A stretch of 64,000 nucleotides of DNA, from NCBI RefSeq assembly GCF_030373265.1, contig NZ_JAUCZC010000016.1, forward strand, positions 34,840 to 98,839. The letters run 5' to 3'. Positions 27,042 to 36,221 of this stretch are shown in pieces. The translations under genes were made by a program, and so were the position numbers. Position 1 is the stretch's first letter. Each line of letters starts with the position of its first letter. The notes below the pieces were generated by a model. That model did not search any database, was not told where the DNA came from, and worked only from the letters and a program-made list of their open reading frames with translations. The stretch comes from Blastomonas sp. (GTDB lineage Bacteria; Pseudomonadota; Alphaproteobacteria; Sphingomonadales; Sphingomonadaceae).

Positions 27042-27055
27042 TCCAGGCTCAGATC

Positions 27056-27562
27056 GTGGGGGTATGGCTGATCGATCACCTTCCGTGGATGTGCGCGCTG
27101 GTCGCGACGCTGGTCGCGCTTGCGCTGCTGCGCCGTCTGCACCTGACCCAGCACGAGAACTGGGCGCTGCATCAGGATCGCAACCGGGTCAGCCTGTCGC
27201 TCGATCTGGCCCACAGCGTGGGCAGAATGGGCATCTGGCAGTTTGAGCGATCGGACGCGTCGCTGGTCTGGTCGGACGAGGTGTTCGTCATCCATCATCG
27301 CGACCGTCGCCGCGGTCAGCCCGGGCTGGACGAGGCGATCTCCTATTATCATCCCGACGATCGCCTGAAGGTTGCCGATGCGGTGCAGCGCTCGCTCGAC
27401 CATGGCGAGGACTATGACCTGCGCGCGCGGATCATCACCGATCGGGGCGAGGTGCGCGAGGTCATGTCGCGTGGAACCTGTCGCTTTGGTCGAGACGGCA
27501 CGACCATAGGCCTGCTCGGTTTCGTCATCGACCTGACATCCGGCCCGGTCGGGCAAGCCTGA
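27056..27562 (+). CDS. Membrane-anchored PAS-domain protein
   Basis: A 168-residue protein with one N-terminal transmembrane segment (WLIDHLPWMCALVATLVALALL) and a PAS fold at about 45-160. Recognisable parts are VGRMGIWQFERSDASLVWSDEV, YYHPDDR and IGLLGFVIDLT. No kinase, GGDEF or DNA-binding output follows, so it is a stand-alone sensor or scaffold. The start is GTG 27056, which lacks a strong ribosome-binding site. It follows the carbonic anhydrase gene by 14 bp. Confidence 0.7.
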   Translation: MGVWLIDHLPWMCALVATLVALALLRRLHLTQHENWALHQDRNRVSLSLDLAHSVGRMGIWQFERSDASLVWSDEVFVIHHRDRRRGQPGLDEAISYYHPDDRLKVADAVQRSLDHGEDYDLRARIITDRGEVREVMSRGTCRFGRDGTTIGLLGFVIDLTSGPVGQA

Positions 27563-27569
27563 TTGCGCG

Positions 27570-27827
27570 TCAGCCTGTTCTGTAATTGCGCGGCGGAACG
27601 AACCGTTCGCCGCGCGCCCGCGCCTGCATAGCCTCATCCGCGATCGCGGTCTTGCGTTCGACAGCGGCGATCCGCGTCGCCTTCCGCCGGGTCAACCCAC
27701 CGCTTTCCTCGGTCAACGCCATCGCCACCTTGCGGATCTGGTCGCCGCGCGTGCCGATGACCAACGCCAGAAAGACCGAGGCAAGCGAGATCGAGAGGAA
27801 TGAAATGAACACACTGTCTGGTGACAT
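27570..27827 (-). CDS. Small membrane protein, unknown
   Basis: An 85-residue protein with one N-terminal transmembrane helix (SVFISFLSISLASVFLALVIG) and a basic cytoplasmic tail (TRRKATRIAAVERK...ARGERFVPPRNY). I do not recognise a family. ATG 27827 is chosen because a GGGGG tract lies about 7 nt upstream; the 14-residue extension upstream is Cys/Ser-rich and unlikely. It converges with the PAS gene 7 bp away. The 170-bp gap to the next rightward gene shows no RNA gene. Confidence 0.65.
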   Translation of the reverse strand: MSPDSVFISFLSISLASVFLALVIGTRGDQIRKVAMALTEESGGLTRRKATRIAAVERKTAIADEAMQARARGERFVPPRNYRTG

Positions 27828-27997
27828 GCTGACCCCCTTTTGCGAACAACTACAACAAGATGTGCGCATTGCTGGTTAAGCGCGGCTTGGCAGCAGGGGT
27901 TAACAGGTCGTTGACGACAGATTTATCTTCTCTTTACCTCTCGCGCACGCCGCGCTGCTGGAATATCGATCGATCCGTCACGCAACGAAAGTCCGCC

Positions 27998-28360
27998 ATG
28001 CCCAGCCAGATCGCGCCCACCGTCCTGCTGCTCGCCATATCCAACATCTTCATGACCACCGCCTGGTACTGGCACCTGAAAGGTGGACCAGAGGCTGCGG
28101 CGGCCCGGCCGATTTTCTGGGTGATCGCGATCAGCTGGGGAATCGCGCTGGTCGAATATTGCTTTGCCGTGCCCGCCAACCGCATTGGCTTTGCCCATGG
28201 CTGGACTCCGGGCCAGCTCAAGATCGTGCAGGAGGCGCTGGCACTGACCGTGTTCGGCGTGTTCATGGTGGCGGTTCTGGGCGAGGCACTGCACTGGCGG
28301 CATTTTGCCGCGTTCGCCTGCATCATGGCCGGGGTGGGTTTCCTGTTTGTTGGGAAATAA
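27998..28360 (+). CDS. DMT-like small membrane protein (DUF486)
   Basis: A 120-residue protein with four transmembrane helices, matching the DUF486 family, which resembles half-size drug/metabolite transporters. Family marks are IFMTTAWYWHLK near the start, ISWGIALVEYCFAVPANRIG in the middle and FAAFACIMAGVGFLF at the end. The transported compound, if any, is unknown. The ATG at 27998 gives the usual length. It precedes purU by 57 bp. Confidence 0.85.
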   Translation: MPSQIAPTVLLLAISNIFMTTAWYWHLKGGPEAAAARPIFWVIAISWGIALVEYCFAVPANRIGFAHGWTPGQLKIVQEALALTVFGVFMVAVLGEALHWRHFAAFACIMAGVGFLFVGK

Positions 28361-28417
28361 GCCCTACAGCGCGGACATCGATGCCCGCAATTTGCTAACC
28401 TCGCGCGTGGAGTGACC

Positions 28418-29278
28418 ATGACCGACAGCTACAGCCTGACCCTGTCCTGCGCCGATCGACCCGGCATCGTTGCCGCGGTCGCCGGCTTTCTCGCCGGTCA
28501 TCACGCCAATATTCTGGAATCGCAGCAGTATAACGACCGGATCGAAGACCGGTTCTTCATGCGGGTCAGTTTTGAACTGCTCGAGGGAGCCAAGCCGATC
28601 GACGATTTCCGCGATGCCTTTGCGCTCGTCGCAGGTTCGCATGGGATGGAGTGGTCGATCCGCGATACCGCCCAGCCGCGCCGCGTGCTGCTTCTGGTCT
28701 CGAAGTTCGACCACTGCCTGAGCGATCTTCTCTACCGCGCGCGCATCGGCGAGCTCAACATGGTTGTCACCGGCATCGTCTCCAACCACCCGCGCGAGGC
28801 GATCAGCCACACCATGATCGGCGATATTCCCTATCACCATCTGCCGGTCACCGCGGCAACCAAGCCCGCTCAGGAGGCCTCCATTCGCGCGATCGTCGAG
28901 CAGACCGAAGCCGAGCTGGTGGTGCTGGCGCGCTACATGCAGATCCTGTCGGACGAGATGGCGCAATATCTCTCGGGGCGCTGCATCAACATCCACCACA
29001 GCTTTCTGCCCGGGTTCAAGGGCGCCAAGCCCTATCATCAGGCGTGGGATCGGGGCGTGAAGATCATCGGCGCAACCGCGCATTATGTGACGGGCGATCT
29101 CGACGAGGGGCCGATCATCCACCAGGATATCGAAGCCATCAGCCACAGCGACACCCCCGATGACTTGGTACGCAAGGGCCGCGACATCGAGCGGCGCGTG
29201 CTCTCACGCGCGGTGCGGTTTCATCTGGAGGACCGGGTGCTGATCAACGGCAGCAAGACGGTCGTTTTCCACGATTGA
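28418..29278 (+). CDS. purU: Formyltetrahydrofolate deformylase
   Basis: Hydrolyses 10-formyl-tetrahydrofolate to formate and tetrahydrofolate, balancing one-carbon pools. The N-terminal ACT domain (about 1-80, [15 protein letters not shown]) precedes a formyltransferase-like catalytic domain. Its catalytic Asn-His-Asp set is seen in [20 protein letters not shown] and [13 protein letters not shown]. The 286-residue length is normal. ATG 28418 has GGAG about 6-7 nt upstream; GTG 28412 is the less likely alternative. Confidence 0.94.
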   Translation: MTDSYSLTLSCADRPGIVAAVAGFLAGHHANILESQQYNDRIEDRFFMRVSFELLEGAKPIDDFRDAFALVAGSHGMEWSIRDTAQPRRVLLLVSKFDHCLSDLLYRARIGELNMVVTGIVSNHPREAISHTMIGDIPYHHLPVTAATKPAQEASIRAIVEQTEAELVVLARYMQILSDEMAQYLSGRCINIHHSFLPGFKGAKPYHQAWDRGVKIIGATAHYVTGDLDEGPIIHQDIEAISHSDTPDDLVRKGRDIERRVLSRAVRFHLEDRVLINGSKTVVFHD

Positions 29279-29325
29279 TCTGCTCGCGATAGGGAACCGT
29301 TAACCCGGCGGCGCGATCATGCCGT

Positions 29326-29853
29326 GTGGCCAAATCCTATCCCGTTCGCTCGCGCAAGGCCGAGCCAGACTTTACCCGCCTGATCGTGCTTGCGATGCTG
29401 CTCGCTGCGCTGATCGGGTGGAACCTCAACGCCTGGCTGATGCCGCTGCCGCAGGACGCCGCCGCGCCAGCGTCGCTCGATCTCGCCAGCGCGCAGCCGG
29501 ACGCGGTATCGGTCCAGTTCGGCATCTGCGGTGGCGGCGCGCGGGTCACCTGCGTGGTGGACGGGGATACCATCTGGCTGCGCGGGCAGAAGATCCGCAT
29601 CGCCGATATCGACACCCCCGAAATATCCTCGCCGCGCTGCCCTGCGGAGCTCGAGCGCGGAAGGCGGGCGACCCATCGCCTGGTCGAGTTGCTCAACACA
29701 GGCCCGTTCACGCTCGAACCCGTCGACCGGGCGCAGGACCGCTATGGCAGAGCACTCTTCGTGGTGGCGCGCGACGGAGTGAGCGTCGGCGGCGCACTGG
29801 TCGATGAGGGCCTGGCCGTTTGGTACGGCAACGGTCGCCCCGACTGGTGCTGA
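29326..29853 (+). CDS. Membrane-anchored thermonuclease-like (SNase) protein
   Basis: A 175-residue protein with an N-terminal transmembrane anchor (LIVLAMLLAALIGWNLNAWL) and a staphylococcal nuclease-like OB fold. The core block is VTCVVDGDTIWLRGQKIRIADIDTPE, with an Arg in AQDRYGRALFVV in place of the second catalytic site and the C-terminal DEGLAVWYG. Similar proteins are often called thermonuclease family; nuclease activity is not certain. The start is GTG 29326. Confidence 0.85.
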   Translation: MAKSYPVRSRKAEPDFTRLIVLAMLLAALIGWNLNAWLMPLPQDAAAPASLDLASAQPDAVSVQFGICGGGARVTCVVDGDTIWLRGQKIRIADIDTPEISSPRCPAELERGRRATHRLVELLNTGPFTLEPVDRAQDRYGRALFVVARDGVSVGGALVDEGLAVWYGNGRPDWC

Positions 29854-29878
29854 GCCGGCGCTAGATCCTGGCGCCGGC
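29854..29878. terminator. Possible bidirectional terminator between convergent genes
   Basis: Inverted arms GCCGGCGC (29854-29861) and GCGCCGGC (29871-29878) lie just after the SNase stop and overlap the end of the convergent protease gene. The stem is 8 bp with a 9-nt loop and has no clear U-tract, so function is uncertain. Confidence 0.4.
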
Positions 29879-30847
29879 GGGCTTGCGCGCTGCCTTGCCG
29901 GGCATATCGAACAGCACCCGACGCTGCTTGAAATCGATCATCATCCGGCTGAAGGCGCGCAACGTGCCCATGCCCAGCAGCAGGGCAGGGGTGTCGTCCA
30001 GACCCAGTTGGGTGAAGGCCTCGGAATCGGTGAACAGGATCGGCACATAGTCGAACTGCGCGCGGCCGATCCGGAAATCGGAAGCGAACCCGGCATCGAC
30101 ATCGATCGACTGGCCGGTCACCGAAATCAGGCTGCCCTGGTCCTGGGTCAGGCGTTTCCCGTTGCCCAGCCGCCTCAGCAGCGCGAGGTTTCCGATATTG
30201 GCCTGGGCCCCGGTGTCGATCACCACGCTGATCCGCCGCCCGCCCAGCGTCGCATCGGTGAAGATCAGCTGGCCAGATTTGCGGCGCGCGGTGACGACGA
30301 TCTCGAAACCACTGATCGGCGCGCGCCGGGTGACATCCTCGATGCTGATCGCATTGGATGTGAAATCGAACAGAATGCGCTGGTCCTGCAGGCCATCCAG
30401 GCCGAGAATCCCGTCCGCGCCGATGTGATGCGATTCAAGGATCGGCGCGACCACCTCGCCGTAATTCTGCCGTCCCAGGGTCAGCCCGGGCACATAGACG
30501 GTTTCGACCATCTTGCTGCCGGCGATGCTGACCAGCCGGGCGACCTGGGCGAACTCGAGCATCAACCGGGCAGCGATGTCGCGCGAGACGACGGTGCGTT
30601 CAGAGCCTGTATCGATCAGAAACGAAAATGGCCCGCGCCCGTCGATGCCCACCGGAACTGTCATCCGGTCGGCGCGATCCTGGGCGATAGCGACGATCTC
30701 GGCAGCGGCGCTGACCGCATTGGGTTCGAGTGCGCCGACGGTGGCATTGGCCACGCCGGGGGCAGGATCGGAGGGTTGAGCGGTAACGGCAGATGCGCAC
30801 AGGGCGACCACAAGAGCCAGCGCGCCGCACAAGGGGCGTAAAGTCAT
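29861..30847 (-). CDS. Exported aspartyl protease-like protein with two DTG motifs
   Basis: A 328-residue protein with a signal peptide (CGALALVVALCASAVTAQ). Two retropepsin-like halves are visible, each with a catalytic-type motif: FLIDTGSERTVV near residue 75 and VVIDTGAQANIG near residue 205. Each half also has a hydrophobic ILGLDGL or LLLGMGTL block typical of clan AA. One chain may therefore fold like a pepsin-style pseudo-dimer. ATG 30847 has GAGGA about 8 nt upstream. The substrate is unknown. Confidence 0.82.
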   Translation of the reverse strand: MTLRPLCGALALVVALCASAVTAQPSDPAPGVANATVGALEPNAVSAAAEIVAIAQDRADRMTVPVGIDGRGPFSFLIDTGSERTVVSRDIAARLMLEFAQVARLVSIAGSKMVETVYVPGLTLGRQNYGEVVAPILESHHIGADGILGLDGLQDQRILFDFTSNAISIEDVTRRAPISGFEIVVTARRKSGQLIFTDATLGGRRISVVIDTGAQANIGNLALLRRLGNGKRLTQDQGSLISVTGQSIDVDAGFASDFRIGRAQFDYVPILFTDSEAFTQLGLDDTPALLLGMGTLRAFSRMMIDFKQRRVLFDMPGKAARKPAGARI

Positions 30848-30928
30848 ACCGGTGGTCCTCTCGCGCGCCCGAAGGTTGAAGCCGTCGCGGCGTGCGGCAA
30901 GGGTACCATTCGCCGCCAGCACTGGCAA

Positions 30929-33337
30929 TCAGTCGCCGCGCATCGCGGTGGCGGCAAGGCTCTCCGCCTCGACCAGCAAGGCATCGTCGGTCGAGCCTTG
31001 CGCGACGTTTTCGCGCCCGATCATCACCAGCACCGGCACCGCGAGCGGGCTGACGCGTTCGAGATCGATATGCAGCATCGTTCCCGCCGCGCGGTCGAGC
31101 AGATCACCCAGCCGCCCGACATCGGTCATCCGGGCGCGCGCATCGGCCCAGGCCGCCTCGAGCAGCACGTGGTCGGGCTCGTACTTGCGCAGCACGTCGT
31201 AGATCAGGTCGGTCGAGAAGGTCACCTGCCGCCCCGACTTCTTCTTGCCCGGATGCTGGCGCTCGACCAGCCCGCTGATCACCGCGACCTCGCGGAACGC
31301 GCGCTTGAGCAGGTAGGAATTCTGCACCCAGTCGGTGAACTCGTCGGCAAGGATATCGGCCGACAGCAACGCGCCCGGATCGGTGATCGGCTTCAGACCC
31401 CAGACCGCGAGCGCGTAATCATTGGCGACAAAGCCCATCGGCTGCAGCCCGCGATCCTCCATCCGCCGCGTGAGCAGCATGCCCAGCGACTGGTGCGCGT
31501 TCCATCCCTCGAACGGATAGCAGACCATGTAGTGCCGCCCATGGTGCGGAAAGGTCTCGACCAGCAGCTGGTCGGGCTCGGGCATCGCCGAGCGCCAGTC
31601 CTGCATCTCGAGCCATTCGCGCACGTCATCGGGAAAGCGGCTCCAGCTTGCCCGATCGGTGAGGAAGTTGCGCACCCGCTGCGACAGGTGCGTGGTCAGC
31701 GGCATCCGCGCGCCGCCATAGCTGGGGATCTGCGAGGCCTTGGAGGATGCCTTGACCAGCAGGTCCATGTCCTTGATCCGCTCGACCTCGAGCCCCATGC
31801 CTGCGAACACGAAGGTGTCGCCCGGCGCGAGTTGCGCGGCGAAATTCTCCTCGACCCGGCCCAGCGAGCGCCCGTTCTTGAACCGCACCTCGAGCATCGG
31901 CGTGTCGACGATGATCCCGGCGTTGAGTCGGTAAGCTTGCGCGAACTTGGGGTGCGCCAGCCGCCAGGTGCCATCGGGCAGCCGCACCAGCCGCTTGAAA
32001 TTGTCATAGGCCCTGAGCGAATAGCCGCCGTTCTCGACAAAGCCGAGCACGCGGTGGAACGCGGCGCGGTCGATACCGCTATAGGGCAAAGCGGATTGCA
32101 CCTCGTCGAGCAGCGCATCCTCGTGGAACGGCCCTGCGCAGGCTGCGCCCATGATGTACTGCGCGAGCACATCGAGTCCGCCCGGACGGAAGCTCTCGCC
32201 ATCGCGCTGGCCTTCGGTGACCGCATCGAACGCGGCTTGCGCCTCGAGATATTCGAAGCGGTTGCCGGGGACCAGGATCGCGCGGCTGGGGCTGTCGAGC
32301 CGGTGGTTGGCACGGCCGATCCGCTGCAGCAGCCGCGACGAGCCCTTGGGCGCGCCCATCTGGATCACGCAATCGACATTGCCCCAGTCGACGCCCAGGT
32401 CGAGGCTGGCGGTGGCGACCAGAGCGCGCAACTCGCCACGCGCCATCGCGCCCTCGACCTTGCGCCGCGCCTCGACCGAGAGCGAACCGTGGTGGATGCC
32501 GATCGGCAGATGCGCCTCGTTGAGTTCCCACAGCTTCTGGAAGATGAATTCGGCGAGGAAGCGCGTGTTGCAGAACACGAGCGTGGTCTGGTTGCGCGAT
32601 ATTTCCTCGAGCACCTGCGGCACCGCATAGTTGCCGCTGTGCCCGGCCCAGGGGACGCGGTCATCGGTGATCAGGATCGATAGATCGGGCTCGGCACCGG
32701 GTTCGCCCTCGACCAAAGCCACGGTATCGATATCGCCATAAGGCGCGAGCCAGGCGCGGTAGGCGTCGGCATCCGCTACCGTCGCCGATAGAGCGACGCG
32801 CCGGAGTGCGGGGGCGATACCCTGCAACCGGGCGAGCGAGAGGTTGAGCAGATCGCCGCGCTTCGAGGTGGCGAACGCATGGACCTCGTCGACGATCACG
32901 GTCTTGAGCCCGGCGAACATCTCGAAGCTCTCGGGGTAGGACAGCAGCAGGCTGAGCGATTCGGGCGTGGTCAGCAAGATATGCGGCGGGCGCGCGCGCT
33001 GGCGCGTCTTGCGGTCCGATGGCGTATCGCCGCTGCGCGTCTCGATGGTGATGCCCAGCCCCATCTCGGTCACCGGGGTCAGCAGATTGCGCTGAATGTC
33101 GTGCGCGAGCGCTTTCAGCGGCGAGATATAGAGTGTGTGCAGCCCGTCATGACTTTTGCCATCGGCGAAATCGGCGAGGGTGGGCAGGAAGCCTGCGAGC
33201 GTCTTACCCGCGCCGGTCGATGCGACCAGCAGCGCATGGCGCCCGGCGTCGGCCTGTTCCAGCATCTCGAGCTGATGCCGCCGGGGGGCCCAACCGCGCT
33301 GCGCGAACCAGTCGGTGATGATTGCGGGCAGCGCCAT
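30929..33337 (-). CDS. Lhr-like DEXH helicase (ligase-associated type)
   Basis: An 802-residue superfamily 2 helicase. Motif I is ASTGAGKTLAG, motif Ia YISPLKALAHD, motif II VDEVHAF (DEVH), motif III LSATV, motif V TASLDLGVDWG and motif VI QRIGRANHR. The C-terminal Lhr domains follow, with RRMEDRGLQPMGFVANDYALAVWGL typical of the ligase-associated DNA-damage-response helicases. That system usually places it beside a LigC-type ligase, an exonuclease and a phosphoesterase. None of those genes is in the window. Confidence 0.9.
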   Translation of the reverse strand: MALPAIITDWFAQRGWAPRRHQLEMLEQADAGRHALLVASTGAGKTLAGFLPTLADFADGKSHDGLHTLYISPLKALAHDIQRNLLTPVTEMGLGITIETRSGDTPSDRKTRQRARPPHILLTTPESLSLLLSYPESFEMFAGLKTVIVDEVHAFATSKRGDLLNLSLARLQGIAPALRRVALSATVADADAYRAWLAPYGDIDTVALVEGEPGAEPDLSILITDDRVPWAGHSGNYAVPQVLEEISRNQTTLVFCNTRFLAEFIFQKLWELNEAHLPIGIHHGSLSVEARRKVEGAMARGELRALVATASLDLGVDWGNVDCVIQMGAPKGSSRLLQRIGRANHRLDSPSRAILVPGNRFEYLEAQAAFDAVTEGQRDGESFRPGGLDVLAQYIMGAACAGPFHEDALLDEVQSALPYSGIDRAAFHRVLGFVENGGYSLRAYDNFKRLVRLPDGTWRLAHPKFAQAYRLNAGIIVDTPMLEVRFKNGRSLGRVEENFAAQLAPGDTFVFAGMGLEVERIKDMDLLVKASSKASQIPSYGGARMPLTTHLSQRVRNFLTDRASWSRFPDDVREWLEMQDWRSAMPEPDQLLVETFPHHGRHYMVCYPFEGWNAHQSLGMLLTRRMEDRGLQPMGFVANDYALAVWGLKPITDPGALLSADILADEFTDWVQNSYLLKRAFREVAVISGLVERQHPGKKKSGRQVTFSTDLIYDVLRKYEPDHVLLEAAWADARARMTDVGRLGDLLDRAAGTMLHIDLERVSPLAVPVLVMIGRENVAQGSTDDALLVEAESLAATAMRGD

Positions 33338-33400
33338 GGCTGCGGATATAGGGGGAGAGGGGAAGGAACAGAAGGGGGCTGAGATGCACCCTCGCCATTA

Positions 33401-33430
33401 CCCACCTCCGCTCAGGCTGAGCTGGGTGGG
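33401..33430. terminator. Hairpin between mmsB and the helicase gene
   Basis: A near-palindrome with arms CCCACC...GCTCAG and CTGAGC...GGGTGGG lies 5 bp after the end of mmsB. Its core GCTCAGGCTGAGC occurs in a common sphingomonad intergenic repeat (see 37429-37516). It could terminate the leftward mmsA-VOC-mmsB transcript. Confidence 0.45.
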
Positions 33431-33434
33431 GCGC

Positions 33435-34310
33435 TCACTCCAGCGCGGTGATGATCGCGCTGAAATCGAGCCCCTGCGCGTCGGCCTCGACGAACGCGGC
33501 GTAGATCGCCTCGGCGCGCTCGCCCATCGGAACCCGTGCGCCGTTGGCCTTGGCCGCCTCGAGCGCGAGCCGCATGTCCTTGAGCATCAAGGCGGCGGCA
33601 AAGCCACCGGCATAGCCATTGTCCGCCGGGCTGCTCGGCCCGACGCCGGGGACCGGGCAATAGCTCGTCATCGACCAGCTCTGGCCCGAGGCCTTGGACG
33701 AGATGTCGTAGAAGGTCTGCAGATCGAGCCCGAGCTTTTTGGCGAGCGCAAAAGTCTCGCAGGTCGCGGCCATCGTTGCGCCCAAGAGCATGTTGTTGCA
33801 GATTTTCGCCGCCTGGCCAGCGCCATTGTCGCCCGCGTGGATCACCGCCTTGCCCATATCGGCGAGGATCGGTTCGGCGCGCGAGAAGCCGCCCGAGCTG
33901 CCGCCGACCATGAAGGTCAAGGTGCCGCCATTGGCCGCCGCGATCCCGCCCGAGACCGGGGCATCGACCGCGACCAGCCCGCGTTCCTTGGCCGCTGCTG
34001 CGACGTCGCGCGCGGTATCGACGTCGATGGTCGAGCAATCGATCAGCAGCGTCCCGTTCTTCGCCGCGCCGAACACGGTGTCGTTATAGACCGATGCGAC
34101 ATGCTTGCCCGCGGGCAGCATCGTGACGATGACATCGGCATCGCTCACCGCCTGCACGGGGTCGGAGACGGGCGTGCAGCCCGCTGCGCCCGCGCGCGCC
34201 AGCGCTTCGCCCGACAGGTCGAATGCAATGACCGTGTGTCCGGCCTTGGCCAGGTTCGCCGCCATGCCGCCGCCCATATTGCCCAGGCCGATAAATCCGA
34301 TTGTGGTCAT
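33435..34310 (-). CDS. mmsB: 3-hydroxyisobutyrate dehydrogenase
   Basis: NAD-dependent enzyme of valine breakdown, which oxidises 3-hydroxyisobutyrate to methylmalonate semialdehyde, the substrate of MmsA. The 291 residues show the Rossmann motif IGFIGLGNMGGGMA, substrate motif DAPVSGG, and the catalytic Lys in GAGQAAKICNN. The C-terminal GYAGGFAAALMLKDMRLAL is diagnostic of this branch. ATG 34310 overlaps the stop of the VOC gene (ATGA), tying it to the mmsA operon. Confidence 0.92.
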   Translation of the reverse strand: MTTIGFIGLGNMGGGMAANLAKAGHTVIAFDLSGEALARAGAAGCTPVSDPVQAVSDADVIVTMLPAGKHVASVYNDTVFGAAKNGTLLIDCSTIDVDTARDVAAAAKERGLVAVDAPVSGGIAAANGGTLTFMVGGSSGGFSRAEPILADMGKAVIHAGDNGAGQAAKICNNMLLGATMAATCETFALAKKLGLDLQTFYDISSKASGQSWSMTSYCPVPGVGPSSPADNGYAGGFAAALMLKDMRLALEAAKANGARVPMGERAEAIYAAFVEADAQGLDFSAIITALE

Positions 34311-34717
34311 GCTGTTTCTCCATCGTCCGAAATCGCGTTCGTGCGCGCTTCGATCAAATCCCATCTGTTGCCATACAGGTCGGCAAACACCGCGACCCGT
34401 CCATAGGCCTCGTCGCGCGGGGCTTCAGCGAACTTTACCCCGACCGCGAGCATCCGCGCATGATCGCGGTCGAAATCGCCGGTGTGCACGAAATACGCAA
34501 CCCGCCCGCCTGCCGCCTTGCCGACGGCCGCGATCTGATCAGGGGTCGCCGCGCGGGCCAGCAGCAGTTCGCCGCCATCCGCTGCGCCAACCCTGACCCA
34601 GCGCTTGCCGCCGCCCATATCGGTGTCTTCCACCACCCTCCAGTCCAGCGCTCTGACGAACCAGTCGATGGCTTCGTCATAGTCGCGGACCAGATAGGCG
34701 GTGTAGGCCAGCCGCAC
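34307..34717 (-). CDS. VOC (glyoxalase-fold) protein in the valine operon
   Basis: A 136-residue vicinal-oxygen-chelate fold protein: RLAYTAYLVRDYDEAIDWFVRAL at the start and RVAVFADLYGNRWDLIE at the end, two beta-alpha-beta-beta-beta modules. Metal-ligand positions are not clear. The start GTG 34717 keeps it clear of mmsA (4-bp gap) and has GGGG about 7 nt upstream; ATG 34759 would overlap mmsA by 38 bp. It lies between mmsA and mmsB, so a link to branched-chain catabolism is inferred only from position. Confidence 0.8.
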   Translation of the reverse strand: MRLAYTAYLVRDYDEAIDWFVRALDWRVVEDTDMGGGKRWVRVGAADGGELLLARAATPDQIAAVGKAAGGRVAYFVHTGDFDRDHARMLAVGVKFAEAPRDEAYGRVAVFADLYGNRWDLIEARTNAISDDGETA

Positions 34718-34721
34718 AGGA

Positions 34722-36221
34722 TTACCCCATCGTCGGGATGACGAAGGCGTTGCCGCCATCGACCGCGCCGTCGGGCCAGCGCGAGGTTATCGTCTTGACC
34801 TTGGTCCAGAACTTCACGCCTTCCATGCCGTGCTGGTTGGTGTCGCCGAATGCGCTGCGCTTCCAGCCGCCGAAGGTGTGGTAGGCGACCGGCACCGGGA
34901 TCGGCACGTTGATGCCGACCATGCCGACATTGACCCGCGCGGCGAACTCGCGCGCGGCGTGACCGTTGCGGGTGAAGATCGCCACGCCGTTGCCGTACTG
35001 GTGCTTGCTGGGCAGCGCGACCGCTTCCTCGAAATCGGCGGCGCGGACGATCTGCAGCACGGGGCCGAAGATCTCTTCCTTGTAGCTTTCCATCTCGGTG
35101 GTGACGTGATCGAACAAAGTCGGGCCGACGAAGAAGCCGTTCTCATGGCCCTGCAGCGCGAAGCCGCGGCCATCGACGACCAGCTCTGCGCCCTCATCGA
35201 TACAGGTCTGGATCCAGCCTTCGACCTTGGCCTTGTGCGCGGCGGTGACCACCGGGCCGTAATCGGCTTCGGGATCGGACGAGACGCCGAGGCGGAGCTT
35301 TTCGATCGCGGGGATCAGCTTGGCGCGCAGACGCTCGGCGGTCTCGTTGCCGACGGGGACGACAACCGGCAGCGCCATGCAGCGTTCGCCCGCCGAGCCG
35401 AAGGCCGCGCCGGCGAGATCCTTGACCACCTGGTCGAGGTCGGCGTCGGGCATGACGATGCCGTGGTTCTTCGCGCCGCCCATCGCTTGCACCCGCTTGC
35501 CTGCAGCGACACCGCGCTGGTACAGGTAATGCGCGACATCGGACGATCCGACGAACGAGACGCCGGCAATCGCAGGGTGATCGAGGATCGCGTCGACCAT
35601 TTCCTTGTCGCCGTGGACGACCTGCAGGATGCCATCGGGCAGGCCGGCTTCGCTCATCAGTTCGGCAAGCCGCACCGGCACAGAAGGATCACGCTCGGAG
35701 GGCTTGAGGATGAAGGCGTTGCCGGTGGCGATCGCGGGGCCGAACATCCACATCGGGATCATCCCGGGGAAGTTGAACGGGGTGATGCCCGCACCGATGC
35801 CGATCGGCAGCCGCATCGAATAGACGTCGATGCCGGGGCCCGCGCCATGGGTGTATTCGCCCTTCGAGGCGTGCGGGATGCCGCAGCAGAATTCGATGAC
35901 TTCGAGCCCACGCTGGATATCGCCCTTGGCGTCGGCGTGGACCTTGCCGTGCTCGCTGGAAAGCAGCGCGGCGAGCTCGTCGATATGCGCTTCGACCAGG
36001 GTCTTGAAGTTGAACATCACGCGGCTGCGGCGCTGCGGGTTGGTCGCGGCCCAGGCGGGCTGCGCGGCGAGCGCAGCATCGACCGCGGCGTCGAGAACGG
36101 CCTTGTTGCCGAGGTCGACCTTGGCCTGCACGGTGCCGCTGTTGGGATCGAAGATGTCGGACTGGCGGGGGCTGGCGGGGACGGTGGTGCCGCCTGCCAG
36201 GCGGTGGGTTACGGTGCGCAT
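34722..36221 (-). CDS. mmsA: Methylmalonate-semialdehyde dehydrogenase (CoA-acylating)
   Basis: Converts methylmalonate semialdehyde to propionyl-CoA in valine catabolism and can use malonate semialdehyde from inositol. The 499-residue aldehyde dehydrogenase has GIGAGITPFNFPGMIPMWM, the coenzyme loop FVGSSDVA, the MMSDH motif MGGAKNHGIVMPDADLDQ and the catalytic Cys in SAGERCMALPV. First gene of the mmsA-VOC-mmsB operon, divergent from a LysR gene. Confidence 0.95.
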   Translation of the reverse strand: MRTVTHRLAGGTTVPASPRQSDIFDPNSGTVQAKVDLGNKAVLDAAVDAALAAQPAWAATNPQRRSRVMFNFKTLVEAHIDELAALLSSEHGKVHADAKGDIQRGLEVIEFCCGIPHASKGEYTHGAGPGIDVYSMRLPIGIGAGITPFNFPGMIPMWMFGPAIATGNAFILKPSERDPSVPVRLAELMSEAGLPDGILQVVHGDKEMVDAILDHPAIAGVSFVGSSDVAHYLYQRGVAAGKRVQAMGGAKNHGIVMPDADLDQVVKDLAGAAFGSAGERCMALPVVVPVGNETAERLRAKLIPAIEKLRLGVSSDPEADYGPVVTAAHKAKVEGWIQTCIDEGAELVVDGRGFALQGHENGFFVGPTLFDHVTTEMESYKEEIFGPVLQIVRAADFEEAVALPSKHQYGNGVAIFTRNGHAAREFAARVNVGMVGINVPIPVPVAYHTFGGWKRSAFGDTNQHGMEGVKFWTKVKTITSRWPDGAVDGGNAFVIPTMG

